Below are positions 6,687 through 10,480 of a DNA stretch of 10,480 bases, one piece after another. The stretch is from Clostridia bacterium (GTDB taxonomy: Bacteria; Bacillota; Clostridia; Oscillospirales; QAMX01): the NCBI GenBank assembly GCA_024404415.1, contig JAKSPX010000031.1:1-10480 (forward strand), in the 5' to 3' direction. The notes beneath the pieces were generated by a model. It was given only the letters and a program-made list of their open reading frames with translations, did not search any database and was not told the DNA's origin. A program made the position numbers and the translations under genes. How positions within the stretch are numbered: position 1 is the first letter of the stretch; each line of letters starts with the position of its first letter.

Positions 6687-7994
6687 ATGAACTACAGTAA
6701 AAAGACCATAGAAGACATCAATGTCTCCGGTAAAAAAGTGCTCGTCCGCTGCGACTTTAACGTCCCGATGAAGAACGGCGTTATCACCTCCGATAAGCGC
6801 ATCGTCGGTGCGATCCCCACCATCAAATACCTCGTTGACAACGGCGCCGCCGTCATCCTCTGCTCCCACCTCGGCAAGCCGCACAACGTCTTCAACGAAA
6901 AGCTGAAGCTCAACAAGAAGGAAAAGGCCGCCATCGAAGCTCTCCCCGCCGAAGAGCAGGAAGCCGCCACCGCCGCCGCCATCGAAAAGGCGAAGAAGGA
7001 TGTCAAGAAGCTCTCTCTGGCTCCTGTCGCTGAAAAGATCACCGAACTGACCGGCATTCCGGTCGCCATGGCTGCCGATGTTATCGGCGAAGACGCCAAG
7101 GCGAAGGCCGCTGCCCTCAAGCCGGGCGAAGTCATGCTTCTTGAAAACGTCCGCTTCCACGCTGAAGAAGAAAAGAACGCCCCCGAATTCGCGAAGGCTC
7201 TTGCCGATCTCGCTGAGATCTACGTCAACGATGCTTTCGGCACCGCTCACCGCGCTCACGCCTCCACCGCCGGTGTCGCCGATTACCTGCCCGCTGTCTG
7301 CGGCTACCTGATCGGCAAAGAAGTCGGCGTCATGGGCAAGGCTCTTGAAGATCCGGCCCGTCCGTTCGTGGCTATCCTCGGCGGCGCGAAGGTCTCCGAC
7401 AAGCTCAACGTCATCAACAACCTCCTCACCAAGGTCGACACCCTCATCATCGGCGGCGGCATGGCTTACACCTTCCTCGCCTCTCAGGGCAAGAGCATCG
7501 GCACCTCCCTCTTCGACGCTGAAAAGGTCGATTACTGCCGTGACATGATGGCTAAGGCCGCTGAAAAGGGAGTTAAGCTCCTTCTCCCGATCGACACCGT
7601 CATCACCGCTTCCTTCCCGGATCCGATCGACGCTCCTGTCGACACCAAGGTCGTCACCGCCGGTGAGATTCCTGCCGACATGATGGGCATGGATATCGGT
7701 CCCGCAACCCGCGAACTCTTCGCCTCCGCCATCAAGGACGCCAAGACGGTCGTCTGGAATGGTCCTATGGGCGTTTTTGAAAACCCGACCCTCGCTGCCG
7801 GCACCAACGCTGTCGCGGCGGCTCTGGCTGATTCCGAGTGCATCTCCATCGTCGGCGGCGGTGACTCCGCGGCGGCTTGCGAACAGCTCGGTTATGCCGA
7901 TAGAATTACGCATATCAGCACCGGCGGCGGCGCTTCCCTTGAGTTCCTCGAAGGTCTCGAACTCCCGGGCATTGCCTGCCTCCAGGATAAATAA
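6687..7994 (+). CDS. pgk: Phosphoglycerate kinase
   Basis: This 435-aa cytoplasmic enzyme transfers phosphate from 1,3-bisphosphoglycerate to ADP, giving 3-phosphoglycerate and ATP in glycolysis. The signature VLVRCDFNVPM is at residues 18-28; the substrate-binding basic residues R21, R38 and H61 are present, as are LLENVRFH and FGTAHRAHAST. The nucleotide domain shows FVAILGGAKVSDKL, VVWNGPMGVFE, SIVGGGDSAAA and THISTGGGASLEFLEG. The ATG at 6687 is preceded by AAAGGAA with 8-base spacing; upstream in-frame starts fall inside the promoter and are excluded. Two oddities: the usual HLGRP is HLGKP (K64 for the 3-phosphoglycerate-binding Arg), and a Lys/Glu/Ala-rich insertion of about 34 residues (about 67-108) makes the protein longer than the usual 390-400. 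It is first in the operon and shares it with tpiA. Confidence 0.98.
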   Translation: MNYSKKTIEDINVSGKKVLVRCDFNVPMKNGVITSDKRIVGAIPTIKYLVDNGAAVILCSHLGKPHNVFNEKLKLNKKEKAAIEALPAEEQEAATAAAIEKAKKDVKKLSLAPVAEKITELTGIPVAMAADVIGEDAKAKAAALKPGEVMLLENVRFHAEEEKNAPEFAKALADLAEIYVNDAFGTAHRAHASTAGVADYLPAVCGYLIGKEVGVMGKALEDPARPFVAILGGAKVSDKLNVINNLLTKVDTLIIGGGMAYTFLASQGKSIGTSLFDAEKVDYCRDMMAKAAEKGVKLLLPIDTVITASFPDPIDAPVDTKVVTAGEIPADMMGMDIGPATRELFASAIKDAKTVVWNGPMGVFENPTLAAGTNAVAAALADSECISIVGGGDSAAACEQLGYADRITHISTGGGASLEFLEGLELPGIACLQDK

Positions 7995-8028
7995 TTAAAT
8001 CAGCCACAGAAGGAAAGGAAACTGAATC

Positions 8029-8799
8029 ATGAATCGCAGATATCGCAAGACCGTTATCGCCGGCAACTGGAAAATGAACAAGACCCCGGCGGAAGCCAAG
8101 GCCCTCATCAACGAGATCAAGGAAACCGTCGGCAAGGTGAAGTGGTGTGACGTTATCGTCTGTGTCCCGTTCGTGGACATCCCCACCGCTGTCAAGGCCT
8201 GCAAGGGCGCGAAGATCTCCGTCGGTGCGCAGAACATCCACTTCGAGCCGAAGGGTGCTTACACCGGTGAAATCTCCGCCGATATGCTCAAAGAGCTCGG
8301 CGTCAAGTACGTCATCGTCGGCCACAGCGAAAGAAGACAGTATTTCGCCGAAACCAACGAGACCGTCAACAAGAAGGTCCACACCGTCCTCAACGCCGGT
8401 ATGCAGCCCATCATCTGCGTCGGCGAATCCCTTGAGCAGCGCGAGCAGGGCGTGACCTCCTCCATCATCGAGACTCAGGTCAAGATCGCTCTCAACGGTG
8501 TCCAGAAGGAACAGATGAGAAAGATCATCATCGCCTACGAACCCATCTGGGCGATCGGCACCGGCAAGACCGCGACCGCTGAACAGGCCGCCGAAGTCTG
8601 CACCGGCATCCGCGAGATCATCCGCTCCCTCTACGGCGCAAGAGTTGCCCGTTCCGTTTCCATCCAGTACGGCGGTTCCATGAACGCGAAGAATGCTGCC
8701 GAGCTTCTCGCGCAAAACGATATCGACGGCGGTCTCATCGGCGGCGCTTCCCTGAAGGCTCCCGACTTTGCCGCGATCATCAACGCTGCCAACCAGTAA
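8029..8799 (+). CDS. tpiA: Triosephosphate isomerase
   Basis: This 256-aa enzyme interconverts dihydroxyacetone phosphate and glyceraldehyde 3-phosphate in the cytoplasm. Its length is normal and all catalytic residues are visible: K15 in AGNWKMN, H99 in VGHSERRQYF, and E171 in AYEPIWAIGTGKTAT, which includes the mobile loop 6. The phosphate-binding segments QYGGSMNAKNA and DGGLIGGASL are present near the C-terminus. The start is supported by AAGGAAAGGAA upstream (about 8010-8020). It lies 34 bases after pgk with no terminator between, so the two form one transcription unit from the promoter at 6606. A strong terminator follows 11 bases after the stop. Confidence 0.98.
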   Translation: MNRRYRKTVIAGNWKMNKTPAEAKALINEIKETVGKVKWCDVIVCVPFVDIPTAVKACKGAKISVGAQNIHFEPKGAYTGEISADMLKELGVKYVIVGHSERRQYFAETNETVNKKVHTVLNAGMQPIICVGESLEQREQGVTSSIIETQVKIALNGVQKEQMRKIIIAYEPIWAIGTGKTATAEQAAEVCTGIREIIRSLYGARVARSVSIQYGGSMNAKNAAELLAQNDIDGGLIGGASLKAPDFAAIINAANQ

Positions 8800-8810
8800 G
8801 ACATATCCTC

Positions 8811-8852
8811 ATCATCCCTTTCGGCAGCCCCGAAAGGGATGATTTTATTTTT
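8811..8852 (+). terminator. Intrinsic terminator after tpiA
   Basis: A perfect 14-bp stem (8811-8824 with 8830-8843) around a 5-base loop CAGCC is followed directly by TTTTATTTTT (8843-8852). This is a textbook rho-independent terminator. The next gene's Shine-Dalgarno starts on the very next base, and I see no promoter between, so downstream genes probably depend on partial readthrough. Confidence 0.93.
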
Positions 8853-8863
8853 GGAGGCACTTT

Positions 8864-9424
8864 ATGACCACCCCGAATGCCCTGATCCTGGCAAAAATCA
8901 AGGACGATCCGTCGTATGACGCGAAAATTCTCTCTCTTTTCAAGACTTGTCCGCATATAACCCTCGAAAACAAGGGCAAAATAGAGATGGATGTATTCAA
9001 GGATTACGCCCAGGTCATTCGTCTGCACATTTTCGAGGCCGCTGACCGCTCCTTCTTCCGCAAGCGGCACAGTGCGGTCAAATCCATCCGCATCATGAGC
9101 GACAGCATTGTCGACGAGTGTTTCCAGAAGCAATCCGATTTCATCACGGCACACTTTATTGAAAAGATCGACACCTATTCCTCGCCCTTGGAGGAATACA
9201 ACCGCGCCGTCTATGAGATGTGCGCCAACGTCTCCGAGGCACTGACCGGAAGCGGCGGCATCGCCATCTTCTGCCTTCTGGTCAACGCCCAGTATCACCT
9301 CTTCCTGGCCGGTACCGAGGCGGAGCTCGCCGACGGCACGCTGGATGACGTGATCCCCACGGTGCTGGATCTGATGGGTATTGCCAAGCCGGACGAAATG
9401 AAGGGTACGTCCCTCATCATTTGA
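8864..9424 (+). CDS. Shrunken, apparently non-catalytic GpmI-like protein (phosphoglycerate mutase relic)
   Basis: This 186-aa ORF has a good Shine-Dalgarno (GGAGG, 8853-8857) and sits between tpiA and an enolase gene, where gpmI usually lies. Residues 165-185 (PTVLDLMGIAKPDEMKG plus TSLI) match the C-terminal signature of cofactor-independent phosphoglycerate mutase. By eye the likeness extends further: CPHITLENKGKIEM (29-42) resembles YPHTxLxASGxxVGLP, and GGIAIF (131-136) precedes the position of the catalytic TADHGNA, here CLLVNA. GpmI has about 510 residues; the transferase domain and more are missing. The metal positions I can align are all replaced: Asp12 by K11, Ser62 by A49, Asp403 by I102, His407 by S106, Asp444/His445 by L138/L139; the His462 segment is absent. 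The frame is intact, arguing for a retained pseudoenzyme rather than decay. Alignment is from memory; the N-terminal part is less certain. Confidence 0.7.
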   Translation: MTTPNALILAKIKDDPSYDAKILSLFKTCPHITLENKGKIEMDVFKDYAQVIRLHIFEAADRSFFRKRHSAVKSIRIMSDSIVDECFQKQSDFITAHFIEKIDTYSSPLEEYNRAVYEMCANVSEALTGSGGIAIFCLLVNAQYHLFLAGTEAELADGTLDDVIPTVLDLMGIAKPDEMKGTSLII

Positions 9425-9443
9425 CGTCGCCCGGCGGATGAAA

Positions 9444-9484
9444 ACCCTTTCTTTGCTCCGTCCGAGCGAAGAAAGGGTCTTTTT
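9444..9484 (+). terminator. Terminator-like hairpin abutting the enolase start
   Basis: The arms 9444-9458 and 9464-9478 form a 15-bp stem with a single G-U pair (9454/9468) around the loop CGTCC. An A-run (9441-9444) precedes it and C plus TTTTT (9480-9484) follows, ending on the base before the enolase ATG. It has the form of an intrinsic terminator, but its 3' arm also holds the enolase gene's only visible ribosome binding site. Confidence 0.85.
9472..9477 (+). promoter_or_regulatory. Enolase Shine-Dalgarno AAAGGG, inside the hairpin arm
   Basis: AAAGGG lies 7 bases before the ATG at 9485 and is the only plausible ribosome binding site for this gene. All six bases are paired in the hairpin 9444-9478, so the site would be masked whenever the hairpin forms in a readthrough transcript. 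Confidence 0.6.
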
Positions 9485-10480
9485 ATGCTCAAATCTCTCT
9501 ACGTTCACGAGATCCGCGGCGGAATGCTCCTGGATTCCCGCGGAGATCCCACCGTGCGCGCCTCCGTCACGCTGGATGACGGCGAATTTCTCGTCACGGG
9601 CGAAGCCTCCGCGCCTTCGGGCGCGTCGACCGGGAAATATGAAGCCCACGAACTACGCGACAACGCCCCGGCCTACGGTAAGAAAGGTGTCACCCAGGCC
9701 CTTGCCTCCATCCGCGAGATCGCGGAGGCCTTTGTCGGAAGCGCCTATACCTCTCAGGCAGCCTGGGATAAGGCGCTTTTGTCCCTTGACGGCAGTGAAA
9801 ACAAGTCCCGCCTCGGCGCAAATGCCATCCTCCCGGTCTCGCTCGCTGCGGCACGGGCCGCCGCGGAATCCTCAGAGCTTCCTTTATACCGTTTTCTCGG
9901 CGGCGAAGGCGTCGGGACGCTGCCTGTGCCCATGCTGAACGTCATCAACGGCGGCGCACACGCCAAAAACAACGTCGATATTCAGGAATTCATGCTGCTC
10001 CCGGTCGGCGCACCGTCTTTTTCCGAAGCGCTCCGCTGGTCGTCGGAGGTCTACCACACCTTAAAGGGCATTCTGGAAGCACAGGGGTATTCCACCGGCG
10101 TTGGCGACGAGGGCGGATTTGCGCCCAACCTCAAGCGGGACGAGGACGCGCTCAGGTTACTGGTCTCCGCCATCGAGAGCGCCGGGTTTTCGCCGGGATA
10201 CGATTTTCTTCTCGCCATCGACGCCGCCGTCTCGGATTGGTATGACCACGGCGAAAGCGCCTATTTCCTCCCGAAGGCGAAAAAGCGCATGACCCGGGAA
10301 CAAATGGTGCGCTGGTGGAAAACGCTCGCCGAAAAATACCCGCTCATTTCCATCGAAGACGGCATGGGCGAGGACGATCACGACGGCTGGACGCGCCTGA
10401 AGCGCTCGCTCGGCTCCTCTCTTCTCCTCGTCGGCGCCGATTGCTTCGTCACCAACTCGGAACGCATCGAGAAACACGCC
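9485..10480 (+). CDS. eno: Enolase (phosphopyruvate hydratase), divergent, 3'-truncated by window edge
   Basis: The first 332 codons are visible and run open to the last base. Enolase turns 2-phosphoglycerate into phosphoenolpyruvate. Family motifs appear in order: LLDSRGDPTV, APSGASTGKYEAHELRD, DGSENKSRLGANAIL, PVPMLNVINGGAHAKNNVDIQEFMLLPVG (written in two overlapping family blocks: PVPMLNVINGGAH and NNVDIQEFMLLPVG), GVGDEGGFAPN, LAIDAAVSDWY and PLISIEDGMGEDDHDGW. Catalytic-loop Ser, His, Gln-Glu and the acid Glu are kept, as are Mg ligands Asp (AIDAA) and Glu (SIEDG). The third ligand is not: the usual VGDDLFVTN reads VGADCFVTN, with codon GCC at 10436-10438 where Asp is expected. The Lys, Arg and His of the C-terminal active site lie beyond the window. 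The start fits the family N-terminus and directly follows a terminator-like hairpin. Confidence 0.92.
   Translation, partial: MLKSLYVHEIRGGMLLDSRGDPTVRASVTLDDGEFLVTGEASAPSGASTGKYEAHELRDNAPAYGKKGVTQALASIREIAEAFVGSAYTSQAAWDKALLSLDGSENKSRLGANAILPVSLAAARAAAESSELPLYRFLGGEGVGTLPVPMLNVINGGAHAKNNVDIQEFMLLPVGAPSFSEALRWSSEVYHTLKGILEAQGYSTGVGDEGGFAPNLKRDEDALRLLVSAIESAGFSPGYDFLLAIDAAVSDWYDHGESAYFLPKAKKRMTREQMVRWWKTLAEKYPLISIEDGMGEDDHDGWTRLKRSLGSSLLLVGADCFVTNSERIEKHA

Noticed and set aside
6666..7913. Long minus-strand open frame (415 codons) opposite pgk
   Set aside because: It is the complement of a well-conserved pgk, with repetitive Gly/Asp composition and no recognisable domain; a shadow frame.
9438..9938. 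Plus-strand 166-codon frame starting before the enolase gene
   Set aside because: It is Ser/Pro/Arg-rich and out of frame with the enolase motifs, which are continuous from 9485 to the window end. Its ATG has no ribosome binding site.
1..10480. Mobile elements, CRISPR arrays, tRNA or rRNA genes
   Set aside because: I saw no transposase motifs, terminal inverted repeats, regularly spaced repeats, or tRNA/rRNA signatures. Apart from 6533-6686 the gaps between genes are under 85 bases.

Overview
All genes supported in this window lie on the + strand. It looks like a piece of a chromosome from a fairly GC-rich Gram-positive anaerobe of the Clostridia, probably an uncultured gut lineage. The reasons are strong GGAGG-type ribosome binding sites, a sigma-A promoter of TTGATT-17-TATAAT form, U-tract terminators, tightly packed operons, and a pgk-tpiA-...-eno gene order typical of Firmicutes. 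The lineage is an inference, since no rRNA or marker phylogeny is available here.

Region A (1-4702) is a catabolic operon. It starts with the end of an FAD-dependent oxidoreductase cut by the window edge. Next comes an unrecognised helical protein that may have an alpha/alpha-toroid fold, then an MBL-fold metallo-hydrolase, a Gfo/Idh/MocA-family oxidoreductase, and the tRNA methyltransferase trmL, whose start overlaps the previous stop by one base. A perfect 13-bp hairpin without a U-tract closes it. Region B (4705-6532) is one gene for a cytoplasmic heparinase II/III-like protein with an N-terminal four-cysteine zinc ribbon. Together A and B suggest intracellular breakdown of an acidic or modified oligosaccharide; the substrate cannot be read from the sequence.

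Region C (6533-10480) is a lower-glycolysis operon with a clear promoter: pgk, tpiA, a 186-aa ORF, and a 3'-truncated enolase gene. The 186-aa ORF stands where gpmI (cofactor-independent phosphoglycerate mutase) is usually found. By eye it reads as a much-shrunken GpmI relative: the C-terminal PT-LDL-G---P-EM-G-SLI signature is kept, the transferase domain is gone, and every metal-binding position I can align is replaced. The enolase after it keeps most active-site motifs but has Ala where the third Mg ligand (Asp317 in E. coli numbering) belongs. Terminator hairpins precede both odd genes; the second contains the enolase gene's own Shine-Dalgarno in its 3' arm.

The main candidate for something undescribed is therefore the end of the glycolytic operon: an apparently non-catalytic phosphoglycerate-mutase relic followed by a divergent, possibly catalytically impaired enolase, both as open frames with readable start sites. 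The alignments were made by eye from remembered family sequences and need computational confirmation.
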